From Hymenoscyphus infarciens (Eukaryota > Ascomycota > Leotiomycetes > Helotiales > Helotiaceae), in contig LLCB01000008.1 of NCBI GenBank assembly GCA_001414345.1, positions 62,001 to 126,000 of the forward strand: a stretch of 64,000 bases of DNA, in the 5' to 3' direction. Below are positions 1-11,478 of this stretch, in pieces. The position numbers and the translations under genes are program-made. Numbering within the stretch: position 1 is the stretch's first letter; each line of letters opens with the position of its first letter. The notes under the pieces were generated by a model, which saw only the letters and a program-made list of their open reading frames with translations, made no database searches and was not told the origin of the DNA.

Positions 1-669
1 CTTTGGCTTAATAGGGTTGCGCTTCAGAGACCTACTGTGGTTTTGCATTTGTAAGTTCTCTTCCCTCTCTCGCTCTCCCTCTTTCAATCGAATTAATCCA
101 TACTAATGTTATCATTTTTAAAGATGCGCACCTATCATCAACATGCTCGATGATCTCCTTATTTCCTGCCAGAACGCTGTTACTCTCGAGTCCGCTCACC
201 AGTTGTTGAGGACTATCACGTCGAATCCCAAGTTCTCTGGGGGCGTGGATACCGCGGAGATGTTGGAGGATGTTCTGGAGGGGATTGGGTTTGGGGGATT
301 ATGGAGGAGTGCTACTTTTCACGTGCAGAATGAGCATGAGAGGCAGTGCACTGTTTTGACGGATAGGCTTATTGAGGTATGTTCTTCCTTCTCCTGTTAT
401 TGAGAGATGAGATTGAGATTGAGATCGTGTGGTTTGCTAACTGATGATAGCTTATTATTGCATAAACAGAGGTTGAAAAGCAAAAGAGTCCTTTTTACGC
501 ACATCTCTTTGTCGAACCAAAAAGCGCGTACACATCCTTCCGCGCTGATTTTTGTGTCTTCCTGTTCTCTTTTATTGTTCTTGAAGTCCGCCTTCTTTAT
601 ATATCCCTCTTGGTGGTTTTCTTTTTGATGACAACACGACGTTTTTGCTATGGCTTTATGAATGAATGA
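1..669 (+). CDS. 3' end of an unrecognised protein gene (5' end outside window)
   Basis: Three exons can be read in one frame: 1-50, 124-376 and about 472-669, with introns 51-123 (donor GTAAGT) and 377-471 (donor GTATGT, branch-like GCTAAC). The middle exon reads well as protein and contains a segment ending MLEDVLEGIGFGG followed by a Cys-containing stretch. The last exon is less certain: the acceptor could also be two bases earlier (start 470, stop at 626-628), and both options give a hydrophobic C-terminus that may only reflect pyrimidine-rich 3' DNA. I do not recognise the family. If the choice made here is right, the protein ends in one or two membrane-like segments after residue motif SAYTSFRADF. 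The start codon lies upstream of the window. Confidence 0.5.
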
Positions 670-1500
670 ATTTGATAAAAAAAGAGTGGAGGGTGTTCGG
701 GTTCCGAGTGTTGGAGATGGGTGGACAAGAGTGGAGGAGGGGACGAGATGGGGGAGGAGAAAGGGGGAGGGAAATAAGGAAGAAAAAGAGTATATTCTAA
801 GTGGTGATTAAAACTGGATATATGATACCCTGTTATTAGACGGAATAGTTCTTTACTCCCCCCTTTTATTTCTGCTTGTGTTGCGTGCTTGGTGGTTGAA
901 TTTCTAGTTTGAAGATGAGGCTTGATTTGAATGGATGATTGTTGTGCGAGGTGAAGTGATTGCCTCAGATGTTTTGGGACAATGAACTTACTAGAGAACT
1001 TTTACTTGTGATAATTTTAGGGGTTTTTTGGCCCCCAACTATGATATTTGGCTTAATCGCTAAAATCTAATTTAGCCCCTAGATTTTCTACCTAGCTTAC
1101 TTGGTGGCTTACTTGGTGGCTTATTTGCAAATTCAAACTCAAGTTATAGATCTCCGTGAAGGAGGATTGGTCTAAGGTTCTAAACTCTACTGCAATTGCA
1201 ATTATATACTATCCTTACAAAGTATTTCTCGGGATGGTTCAGTTCCATATGAAAGCCAGCCTGGAACTTTCAAAAGAGACCATTCCATGAAAAGCTCCAC
1301 TGGAACGTGTTCCAGAGGCCGAACACTGGTGCTTGATTTGTGATGTGGCTGGGAGAGAGAGTGTGGTCTGAAATGTTACGCCAGACAATCATCATGCTAT
1401 GAGTTTAGGAGAAATGGTTTTCATTGTTCCGCAGGGTTGGGATAATATGATACAGTGAGCGACAGTTCCTTTTCCACCTCCAAGATCCTTGCTCCCTGTA
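670..1500. other. gene-free stretch holding copy A of a duplicated block
   Basis: I see no supportable gene here. About 676-868 is a purine-rich block that is repeated in diverged form at about 3672-3845; the shared tail includes the words ATTAAAACTGGAT and TATGATACCC, followed by a pyrimidine run. 1060-1330 is AT-rich with no reading frame of note. Confidence 0.5.
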
Positions 1501-2369
1501 CTAAATCATGCCTCGAGGTTTGCAGCAGCTTCCTTCTCCCTCTTCCAGTGTCGAAGAAGACCAGAAACCAACTCCTCCTTCTTGTCGCCTCGCAAATTTT
1601 CCAACAAATCCCGATGTCGTGGGAACAACTTGGGGTCCAAGACCAGGTTTTTTACGTCGCTTCTCGATGATTAGAGATATTCCATCCGGTTGCACCAGCC
1701 TACGGACATTTTTTGGTTTTAGTGGTATTTTTATGGAGAATTTCAAGACTTGGAAATTGATTTTGCGACGAGGAAGCCGATTGGCCTTGAAGATTAAAGG
1801 CCCCCTCGTAGTAGTCAGAGTGGGATGGGGGCTCATTTTCATATGCCTTGCTTGAAATGGGTTCATGCGCATTATCCCCTTGAAACAGAAGAAGTTAAGA
1901 ACCAGCATCTTCTTCGCTAGGTCAGCCATCCGCTCTAAATTCCAATTTTGAGGGAATAACTCGGGACTCAAGAAGATGCTTTGTAAATCCACTACTTCTC
2001 TATTAACTTTTAAATGCGTTGCAACTAAAGAGCTGGAATACTTGTAAGGGGGGGTATTAAGAGGAAACCAAGCCACATCATCAAAAACACCAGTGTTCTC
2101 CAGTTTCACGTACACTACTGGACCTAACATAGGTCACGCCAGCCTACAAAAAGACTGCCCTCGTGCTCGTTGGTGTATTCAGATATGGTTTCGAGGCCTG
2201 GAAATTGTTGGCCTAAGGGACCCTCTTGGGTTTGAAGATCGGGAACCTCGAAGTAGTTGTGCTGTGAGGCCGGTTCATTTTCATGTGTCTCGCTCGATAT
2301 ATGTTCCTCTTGCTCCCACCACGTGTTGGCAATATCGTTGGCGGGTTGGGGAAGATTCGTTTCCGCCAT
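1501..2369 (-). pseudogene. damaged or mis-framed minus-strand gene of unknown function
   Basis: An ATG at 2369 (start MAETNLPQPAND) opens an 81-codon frame that ends at 2124; a second open frame of about 209 codons runs from 2130 to 1501 in another phase. The two together look like one protein broken by a one-base frameshift near 2125-2135: no splice pair of normal length joins them (the only GT..AG option would be a 24-base intron). The N-terminal part is acidic and Gln/Glu-rich, the C-terminal part basic (Lys/Arg-rich). I recognise no domain. The start region resembles that of the next damaged gene (3437), both in the first residues (MAE..QPA.D) and in the upstream DNA, so the two are probably old paralogues at their 5' ends. 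A sequencing error at 2130 is the alternative. Confidence 0.35.
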
Positions 2370-2913
2370 TTTGTTAGCTTTGAGAGGGGAAATTTTATGA
2401 TAAGAAAGACTGTGTAGCTTTTGGTGAATTCCTTGTTTCGTGAACTCGACTTTTACAGCACCTACGCAATAGCAACGGTTTCTTTTATTTCTTTCTTATT
2501 ATCTGCTCTCTTGAAGCATGTGATAGTGTTGGAGTAATTGAAGAATGACCGTAACAAACAAACAGTCTGCCACCAGAATGAGGTTGCTCGAAAATCAGCT
2601 GGATAACGGGCTATTGGGGAGCTGTTCTACAGAGTACTGCCTTTGTAGAATGGGTTTTAGTGAGGCCTTCTATGGAAGGGCGTGTCTGGAAAAGGATATT
2701 GACCTCTACTTCATTTTACCAAATCGGAAAATATTTATAGGATTAACAAAAGAATTTAGCGAAATCTCTGTCGAAGTAAACTAATTTGCTTCTAATTTCA
2801 CTTGTACTAATTTTCGCTAAATCACACAACGTAATTTCAAGTTCGGGGTCTTTAATTCATAATTTTACAGTTTAGAGACAACGTTAAATTATGCCTTAAA
2901 GATACACCGAGCA
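2370..2913. other. gap without recognised gene
   Basis: 2370-2430 is the leader of the minus-strand ORF that starts at 2369 and matches the leader of the one starting at 3437. The rest shows no gene; a 79-codon plus-strand frame at 2545-2784 has no protein-like features that I can defend. Confidence 0.4.
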
Positions 2914-3437
2914 CTACATCTGCTCCAAGCCATCGACCATCGTGGCAGCTGTTTCTGGGTCTTCGCCGAGTAGCAAATCACATCTAGGAGGCCTCTTTTG
3001 CCACTTTCCCCTTCCTATCTAATTCTCGAGCAACTTTCACAACCAAGTTCTTCTTGCGTTCATCATCTATATTCTCCAAATATTCAGGCTTATCTCGGAA
3101 CACCAACGTGTTCAAATCACATCTCTCAGAGCACAACCCTGTAAAGCTTCGGGTTCTATTTCTTTGTCGGTCAGTAAAAAAAAATTGGGTGGATCAATTG
3201 CTTAAAATCAGAGGGTGTATTATATTTGAAAACGCAAGTGAGATCACGACCGGTGTCCTCAGTTTTTGCTGGTACTCTTTCGCCGTTTCGGGTGCGAAGC
3301 GAGCCTATAGGATGAAAACCACATCTGACGTGTAACTCTTCCGCTCGGGATTGACCTAGAAGAGCGATAATCACCTTGAGAGTATCATCGGCGGGTTGGG
3401 AAAAGCCGTTGTTCGAGTAGTTTGCCTGTTCAGCCAT
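2914..3437 (-). pseudogene. frameshifted gene remnant, unknown family
   Basis: An 88-codon frame starts at ATG 3437 (MAEQANYSNNGFSQPADD) and stops just after a run of nine T residues on the coding strand near 3175-3183. Protein-like sequence then continues in other phases: a stretch rich in Asp/Glu/Lys around 3120-3175, another (FRDKPEYLENIDDERKKN) around 2990-3110, and a third (GEDPETAATMVDGLEQM) ending at stop 2914-2916. Three phase changes within 520 bases, with no convincing splice sites at the joins, indicate decay rather than introns. The tail is charged and helix-prone. Nothing identifies the family. Confidence 0.45.
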
Positions 3438-4489
3438 TTTTGGGCTCGGGAGAGGAGTTTAAAGAAAAGAAGTATAGGTGAGACTTAGTAGCTCTCGGTT
3501 AAATACTTATCTCTTAAGCTTAATTCTTACAATGCCCAAGAAGTGCTGACTCTTTCTTTTATACCTTTGGAACTGCTTGCATCTTTTTGCTTGCATAATC
3601 TTGTGACACCTAGTAGCAAAGAATTATTAGAGAAATCGGGAAATGCCAGCAGCAATCGGTCTGGCAAAATATTTAAAAAAAAGTGGATGGGGGTTCAGTC
3701 AAGGGAGGGAAGAGGCCAGATGGGGGATGGGTGGGAGATGGGGCAAAAGAAAGGAGTTGTGGGGAGAAAAATGAGTATATGTTGAGTGCTTATTAAAACT
3801 GGATTTATGATACCCCTTTACCAGACAGAATAGCCCTCTACTCCCTCTTTTTAAAAAAATGAGATGAATTGTTGTATGTCACGTTTTTCTTTTCCTATTT
3901 CGGAACGCGGAAGTTGTGAGATGTTGAAACCATAACAGTCCATGTAACGACAATCACTCGTCATCCCTCACAACAGTCCACAACGTTGATACACGAAATA
4001 TGGAAAAAGATCTACAAGCCGCTAGTTTTTGGACACAGACCTCTAAGCGGGTTGTCTCTCTATGAATTAAGATTTGGGTTTTCGGTTTTTGGAATTTGCT
4101 GTCGAAGTAGAAGTTGTTGTCAAATCCTGTTGAAAGTTCAGCTTAGCTTAGAAACTAGCTCTTTTTGCTCCATGGGAGGTTTGAAGTTTGAATATTTGAC
4201 TTAAGGTGTTTTTTCTTGGTTTTTGAGTCGTTTTAGATGAAAATAAAATGAAAAGGGAGGTATTTTGCAGAATTTCTTTAAAATATCAATCTCCAAGGTA
4301 ACTTCACCTCTCACATTCTTGGGGGGGAAAAGACCCAAAAAATCCACAAAAACAGACTTGTATCAAGATTTCTATGCCTAAATTCCGCTTTTATCTACCG
4401 TCGAAAAGCTAAGCTACTGTCGAAACCCCTCTGAAGGTTTGTTTCTTGGAATGAAATTGACCAAAAGCAGCCCATGAGGAGCATTTCAC
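3438..4489. repeat. copy B of the duplicated block, otherwise empty
   Basis: About 3672-3845 repeats the block at 676-868: a GGGA/GGTG-rich purine tract, then a shared AAAACTGGAT..TATGATACCCC region and a CTACTCCCTC run. Together with the similar starts of the two damaged minus-strand ORFs, this points to an old segmental duplication with a spacing near 3.0 kb. 3850-4490 shows no gene I can support. Confidence 0.45.
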
Positions 4490-5930
4490 CAGGCACTTTC
4501 AATGAAGATTAATATTACTGGTTTTCCAGCCCTAAGCATTCTCCGTGGCACACCAGGCACTTTTAATAAAGATTAATAATACTGGTTTTCCTTTCCTCCT
4601 TCCCAAACATCTCCTTACTATAATGGTCTTATTTATTTCAAGCGAAGACCCCTCTTCGCAACACCTTCCCGCCGAAGACGAAGTCTTCCGCTTGGAAAGA
4701 ACCTTTCGACCTCTATCCTGATCTCCTCCCCCTAGCTTGGGAGGAAGAATTTCGTTAGCCGAAGTCCCCTTATATTGGCAGCTGTTCGAGAATGTGGACT
4801 AATAAGGAAAGTATAGAACACTACGAAGAGAGCGTCTGCAGCTGTCGGTCTAAGGAAATAGGATAGCAACTAGTAACCTTTATCAGAGTTCTTCATGATG
4901 ATTGTTGAAAGTAGATTGTACTCACCCCTTGATATAAACGGTGTCGCGTTCTTTCAGCGAAGCGACCAACTTCCAGAGTGCTACAGTCTTGATATCGCAA
5001 GAATCCCTTCAGCATCTTTGGAAACATGATAAACGTAGCTCAGGGCTTGAAGCCTGTCGGCCAAGCGTTGTGATGTGTATTTCTTTTCCGCGGACTTGGA
5101 CCCGCTTCTGGGCTACTGCTGTTGCAATATTTTCGTATGGGCCGACCCCTAAAAAAGTAATGTTGTGGTTAATGTGGATATGCCCCACCTTGTGTGGGAG
5201 GAGATTTGATCGAGCTGGTCTAGTCAAAACTTCATTATCCTCTCCATAAAGCACTGTCATCAATTGAGGCTTTTTGGGGAAGGAAGGGGTTTACCCCGTC
5301 GGCCTTGAGAAAGTTGCTGATTCGCCGAAAGAAGGGAACCGTTCGAAGTCGCCTTGCTATGGTGTTTGAAGTAATAGTGTATATTTTTTGCCACCCACGT
5401 CAAATCAAAACTTCAGTGACCTCTCCACAGAGCATTGATCATTGTCAAAGGTCATAGGATAACTGAGGCTGCTACTCAGGTACATGGGTATGGGCTTTTT
5501 GTTAACCATGACACAGGTAGGAGACTATCGACTCTGGCAACGAGTCATTCTCTTGTGTGCTGGTTGGTGTTGTACAAACAGGCTTGCGTGGGATTGTATG
5601 GTCCCCTCCACAGAGCATCGAAAGAAACGTGAACGGAGGTAAGAACCAATTAGGGTGCATCATCAACCGATCCTGCTGTATTCGGATGGATTTAAGTAAG
5701 AGCATAGCTGTTGGGACACAAAAGATGGGGAGAGATTGGGAATCGTTGTCAAGGCTGGCAGGGGGTATTGGAGAGAGTTGGCTTCCTGCTTCTCATGTCA
5801 ATTATCGTTCAGAAAGATTTTGTTGCGGCTTACCTCACATGGTGCTACCTCTGACGGATTGCGGAATTGGAGTGAGGGAAGTCTCCTTCACACTTTTCTA
5901 TTCATGATACATAAGGGCTATAAAATCCCC
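4490..5930 (-). pseudogene. decayed partial copy of the 6506-8162 gene (3' half)
   Basis: Four segments match the neighbouring intact gene in the same order and on the same strand. About 5760-5930 matches the end of its exon 2, intron 2 and the start of exon 3 (7245-7410), including the splice-site region. 5557-5705 matches exon 3 around the motif IPRKPVxTTPTSTQEN. 5009-5263 matches around PYExIxTAVAxK. 4490-4640 matches the 3' flank around CACCAGGCACTTT. The frames are broken by stops between these segments, and 5265-5560 holds about 0.4 kb of extra sequence that includes further copies of a CCTCTCCACAGAGCATTG-like word. It is a truncated tandem duplicate; the 5' half (exon 1 and most of exon 2) is absent. 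Confidence 0.6.
4491..4590. repeat. short tandem duplication of about 60 bp
   Basis: The words CACCAGGCACTTT(C/T)AAT(G/A)AAGATTAAT and ACTGGTTTTCC occur twice in a row (about 4490-4525 and 4550-4590). One more copy lies at 6442-6485, at the 3' end of the intact gene. Confidence 0.6.
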
Positions 5931-6505
5931 GGGTAAAGGTTGGGTTTTTTAGAGGGAGGACAAAAGATCATCTTAAGAGAAGATGGAAGACAGTGTTGTT
6001 TGATTCGAAAGGGTGTTTTTGTAAGACGAAGGAAGTACCGTGGGCCACGAGGTTGATGAGATCCGGGCATTACTCACACAATGGAAGGAGGTACAAGCGG
6101 CCGTTTCTTTCAAGGTCGGGTCATGGTTGGTTCTTGCTACATGCCAAGACGCTGGGAATGGGGTACTGAGGTGATATTTCACTTGCTGTTGTTTTGAATG
6201 GTACGAGTACCCAAACTGTTTAAATTGCAACGCAGGTATTTGTATCCTACCTTGAACAATTATTTCAATTGTCCTAATTCTTTCGACATATCAAGTCCAC
6301 TGATCCCAAATTGCTCGATCAACCATTTAAAATGCCCTACTAGTTTCGATTAATCAATTGAAGCAGATTTCACACTGATCACATGCAATTGGAACTGGAA
6401 TTTTTGAATCAAGTTTATTGATAATTACTACTCTCTATAGTGCACCAGGCACTTTCAATAAAGATAATACTGATTTTCCTTTCCACCTTCCCAATCACCT
6501 CCTCA
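5931..6505. other. gap between decayed copy and intact gene
   Basis: 5931-6230 does not resemble the upstream half of the neighbouring gene, so the duplication ended near 5930. 6440-6505 is the 3' flank of the gene ending at 6506 and is shared with 4550-4620. No other feature seen. Confidence 0.4.
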
Positions 6506-8162
6506 CTATTGTGGTCTGGTTACTTTTAACCGAAGACCCTTCTTTTCGACGACCACTCCTTCCTCCCTGAGCCGAAGTCTGCCGCTGGGAAAGTACTTGC
6601 TGATCTCCTTTCTGATCAGGTCTCCTTCTCCTGGGATGGCCCGATGCTTGATTCGAATTTTGGAGGCCCGTCTCTGCGGGGTGCCGTCCGTTTGTCCACC
6701 AATGATGGTGGATATGGAAATGTTGGTGGTTGTGTATAGATCCGCTTGATGTAGTACGCTGTGGCAGTCGATTTCTCCGTGTTGGGAGAGTTCTCTGCTG
6801 AGGGTTGTAATTTTGATGTGTTCGCTGCGAACTATGAGAGATTTTCGCGCGACCGCGGTCGTAATCTTCTCGTAAGGACTCATTCCTAAAAAAGAGTCCT
6901 CTGTGGCAGGCTCCCTTGGGGGCTTCAACCCGAGAGTCTGTGCCGCCCAGCGAGTGTTTCCTGGGAATCGGCCTTGCTTGTACATTTCAGCCTTTGCTTC
7001 TTTCGAAGGACGACCGGCCCTGGAAACATCGTTGTTGTCACTGGAAGGTTGGATAGATTCGGTAGCAGCGTTGCCACCTTTTTCATGGATGACCGTCTCA
7101 GTCGACGAGCCATTCTCTTGTGTGCTTGTTGGTGTTGTGCCAACAGGCTTTCGCGGGATTCTATGGCTCTCTTCACAGAGCATTGAAATGAGACCTTGGG
7201 AAGTGGTGTCAAGGTTGTTATATGAGGAGTGATTTGTAGAGGGCATTGGAGGGTGGTGGTTGCCTGTTTCAAATTAACTATCGTTCAGAAGAGATTTATT
7301 GCAACTTACCTCGCATGCTGTTGCTTCTGACTGATTGAGAAATTGGTGAAAGGCAAGTCTCCTTCACAACGTTCCATTCATTGTCACTGGCAATCCAGTA
7401 ACCCCGTCGAAGTCGAGTGTCGAAGTCTGGCGTTTCGTTTTTGTAGCTGGTGCTACTATCGCTGGAGTCCCAGAGTCCAGTTCTCGGGTTTGCTCCTCGT
7501 ACACCGAGGTAATCATCGCTCTGCTTCATGCTTCGACGATGGTGTCTGGCAAACTTCTTGTCCTCGTACGTCTGTTGCGAGGTACCAGTGAATATTAATC
7601 GAGTCGGTTCGGTATTCGGTTGTTGTGGTAGAATCATTGATTGGTTCGAGTGATGGTAAATGTGAGCTCTTCGGCTCTTCTCCTCGTCCTTTCGAAGGCG
7701 CTTGAACAGATCCGATCCCTTCTCTAAAATCTTCTTTGGGTTGAAGAGGTTCTTCAAGCCCTTCGATCGTTTCGGAACCTCCGGACTATGTCCATCTCGC
7801 GATTGTTCTCGAGTTGGTCCAGAATTCGGAGGAAAACCACGCAAAGCTGTGACATGTTAGCATAAGCGTTCCCTGTGGAAGAGAAGTCAGGAAGAGAGAG
7901 TGGAGAACCTACCCAGGTCAAGAGTCTCACTCTGGAGCCAATCTTTGTAGATCTCCTGGCTATCGAGATTGTCACTGTCGCTGGCAGCCAAAGGTTGATC
8001 ATTGGCCTGGTCAATAATGCCGAAGACAAGATCTGTTGCAGTATGAGGACTGCCGTCATGAAATTCATTTCGAAGGGCTCGAGTGGTGTCGGCGCCGTTT
8101 GGTTTGAAGAAGGTGAGGATTGCTCCCAAGGATGAGGATCGTCGATGCTTAGAAGTCGTCAT
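6506..8162 (-). CDS. orphan 514-residue protein, three exons
   Basis: Exons 8162-7913, 7846-7310 and 7263-6506 join in one frame (515 codons with stop). Intron 1 (66 bp) has GTAGGT, a perfect TGCTAAC branch site and CAG; intron 2 (46 bp) has GTAAGT and CAG. I chose ATG 8162 (MTTSKHRRSSS), although the frame is open upstream to about 8432. The protein is hydrophilic: a Ser-rich basic start, a Lys-rich segment (SKGLKNLFNPKKILEKG) near residues 115-135, a motif DDYLGVRGANPRTGLWD near 195-215, and in exon 3 a conserved patch (FLGMSPYEKITTAVARK) that also survives in the decayed copy next door. No signal peptide or membrane segment is visible. I do not recognise the family; it is probably lineage-restricted. 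Calling it a secreted effector is not supported. Confidence 0.7.
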
Positions 8163-11100
8163 GATTGCGAGGAAAGCTCGAATGGAGTTTCTTGAAGAGT
8201 GCGTGAAGGTTTGATGATTGTTTGATGGAAGGATCGATGAAGATTCGATGAAAGTTTGATGAATTGATTGCGTTTTGATCATATGAAGGCAATCGTGTTC
8301 CGATGTGAACTGGAGAGGAAGAGAAATGGGCGGCGGGAAATGCTTTATGCTACAGTAGCAGGGGTGTGACTTCAAAAGAAACCAGGAAGGAACGACCACC
8401 CTCAAGAGACCAATAGTATCGGCTCTTACCAAAAGCCAATGCTAAACTGCAGCTTCTTCAGCATCATGTAATGCCAACGAGCAAGTGAGAGAAGAATGTA
8501 CCTTGACATACCGACGATACTCCAGATGGTGAAGATAATTCATCCGAATACCCATCTCTTGCTAAGAAGAGAGGCCGAGGCCATGAGGACAACGATGAGC
8601 TGAAGTATCTAGAAGCTTACTGTCCTAATTTGTCTTGCGAAAGGGTGATATTCCTGTTTTCTTGGGGTGCTTAAAAGAAGTACTCTGGTGGTTTGAACAA
8701 CCAGAATCATTGCCAGCCAGTTCGGCTGATTAGATTGCTTTCCACTAGGCAGTGGAATTGTCGTTTTCTTGGTGAGCTGAAGCTGGAAATGACATGCTGG
8801 CAGTCGAGTATATCGACAAATGTAGTGTTGCGCGGTGGACTCCAGCTCCAGCCAAAGGGTTGGGCGGTTGTTTTGGCTAGAGCTAAAGTAGAGTCCAAGA
8901 CGTTAAGAAGAGTTCGAATGCCGGTGGCCTTGCCTGATATTCAAAGATGGTTCCAGGTTGATGCACGTACCACCTCAAAGGATCAAAAGGATCAAATGAC
9001 TGCTTGTTGACGCTCTTTCCGTCGCTGTCTCTACTCGAACGCACGGACCAAAATATGAAGATATTTGGTGTTGTGACGCGGAACTTCTTTTTATATGACA
9101 ACGCACCTTATGAAAAGTAGCAGCAAGCGCAACAGCATTGCTATTATTTGTAGCTCGTCACTGGACGATTGAGGCATGTTTAGTTTCTGTACGAGAGAAC
9201 AAAGTGAAAACCAAGGGATGTACGGGGTACTGTCCAGGTAGACTTGGGCAGGGAACAGTTTTCCGAAGAGCCTCAAACAACTGAATCGAGTATGAATTGT
9301 TTCTCGTTACTCTTTGTTACTCTGAGTCTGCTGGGACGATTAAATTAATGGTTCTAGAACTTCAAGTATTCTACCCATTGGTGTGCTTGGAAGGATGACT
9401 TGAACGATCATAAATAGCAAATGGAGCTTAAAAGCATCTCAGCTAATTGCATTATGCATACAAAAGAATCCACTTTGGTATAAAGTAAGCCACAACTTGA
9501 TTAATTGCGTGAAAACGTAAGGCTGATATCCCGTCTAGATAGGAAAGTGACTTTTCAAAATGTGTAGACAAGTATATGCTTCGCCCATATTAGGCGACTC
9601 AATTACTTGGCAAGTTGGTTTAGATGGTTGCATCGATCTTCTCGCAGTATATAAACAGGCTTGAGATACTGCTTTTGTAAAGAAAACCATTCAAAAGCGT
9701 ATTGCACGCCTGTCTTGAAATGCCACTTTAGGGATAAAATAAGTAAATTCAAGTTCGGGCACATATAAAAATAATTTGATAGTGAGGATGAAGGCCTTCA
9801 CGAAGGAAGAGGAAGCTTCGTAGGTTGGTAAGCGGTAAGAGCAAAATAGGAATCAAAAGAGCAGCAAATGGCTGAATATGAAATATGCGAGAATGTGAGA
9901 AATAAAATGACATCAAATTATCTGGTAAGTGTCATCTGATTGGCTGATTTTTCTCAAGCGAGATACAAGGAGACTCTTATCCAATACACATTTCTTCTTG
10001 CACAAGCTTGAAACCCAGCAAATGGCACAGAGTTGGTACGCTCATCCTGGTGAGAACTTCGCTTCGCAAAGCTCGCTGAGAAATAACAAACAGCCACTGG
10101 CTTGATTGCTACATCTCCAAGTCCCTGGGTCAAATGCCACAAAATTTTGGGTCGCATTTCTAGTATTTCGACCCCATGGATCCCTAGGAGCTCATACTCT
10201 TAGGTTGCTAAGCGAGTTTTGACTGGTAGCGATTCAGCTGCAATAATATTGAACAGCCTAAACAGGCATCGATATTCAGATCCAAATAAAGTAGAATGGC
10301 TGCAAATTCCAAAGTACACGAATGGTTCAAGCAGTAGAAACCACATTTTACCAATCCTCTGAGGGGCAAAACCTGACAGTCCCCTAAAGGCCAACATTGA
10401 AAAGGGGGGACTGAAGCACGTGCGCAAAATAAGGGGTAATTCAAGCGAGTGAGAAAGACTCAAGCAACTGAAAAATGTCACCCCAAATAACTAGCCCACT
10501 CACATCCTTGAGCCAATATTCTCGTGCAAGCAAATCAAAAGAAATAAAGAGAGACATATTAAAACCACTTCCATCCATTCACCCACTTTCCCAGAATCCT
10601 CACCTGAAATCAACACTTAACACTGAAAAATGTAGCATATCCTTTCCCACAAGAGTCAAGACTTCTGGGGAAAAAAGCGCTCAAGTCGAAAAACGGATTA
10701 TCCTCTTCCAGAATTGCTATCAAGACGCCGATTAATACCCTTGACCCGATGGTGGTCGCGACCATATATCACAACAACCATCAAACTAATGGCAGTAAAG
10801 CTCATGAACACTGTACGAGTTCTAGATAACAACAACAGCACATCACCAAAACACTAAATACAACGAAAAATAACAAGAAGATTGCAAATATAATAACCAG
10901 AGCAAAAACAATTCTTAAAAATGTTCTCCCGCCTCCAAAAAAAAGGGAGGGTGGAGGTAGTCAAAATCCACATATAGAAGAGAATGATCTTCCAAAATGA
11001 GAGGGCAGTAAGATCTTCCACCGATTGGCAAATGTAAAGGAGAGAAGAGACCTAATCTCAGATTCCTTGCCCTGATAAATAGCAGTTGTACAAACCTCAT

Positions 11101-11478
11101 TTTCGTACTGCAACAGAATACTAAAATGAGAGGAAAATATAAAGTGAAGGATAGTATATAAATTAAAATAGCATGAATCGATCGTAGACGTATATCAAAT
11201 CCAAAGAAGTCATCTCCATGGGCTCTTCTAGATATAATAGAAGAATCTTATAAATCACACCTCATCATATTACAAAAAATGAAAGTTTACCGACACGAAA
11301 GAAAAGAATTACACAGCACGACGACAAGCACTTCATAACCAGAAAAGATTGAAATATCACACTTTATTATTACGTACTACCTAAAACCCAAAGAGGAATC
11401 ATCATTAATAATCAACGACAACCTCCCCTCTGGATTCTAAACTAGCAGGCAAAGGGGATAACTAAACGCAAAGGAAAA
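8163..11478. other. 3.3-kb stretch without a supportable gene
   Basis: Short open frames exist (for example 8693-9010 plus, 10200-10481 minus and 10475-10735 plus), but none shows a recognisable domain, consistent splicing or protein-like composition. The part next to 8162 is the leader of the orphan gene. 10740-11480 is A-rich on the plus strand and may include the 3' untranslated region of the NUR1-like gene. Confidence 0.45.

Noticed and set aside
6506..8162. Orphan gene as a secreted effector
   Set aside because: No signal peptide at any plausible start, and the size (514 residues) and basic composition argue against it.
10200..10481. 93-codon minus-strand ORF with hydrophobic stretches (possible small membrane protein)
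   Set aside because: Two overlapping frames of similar quality exist, neither with recognisable family features or splice context.
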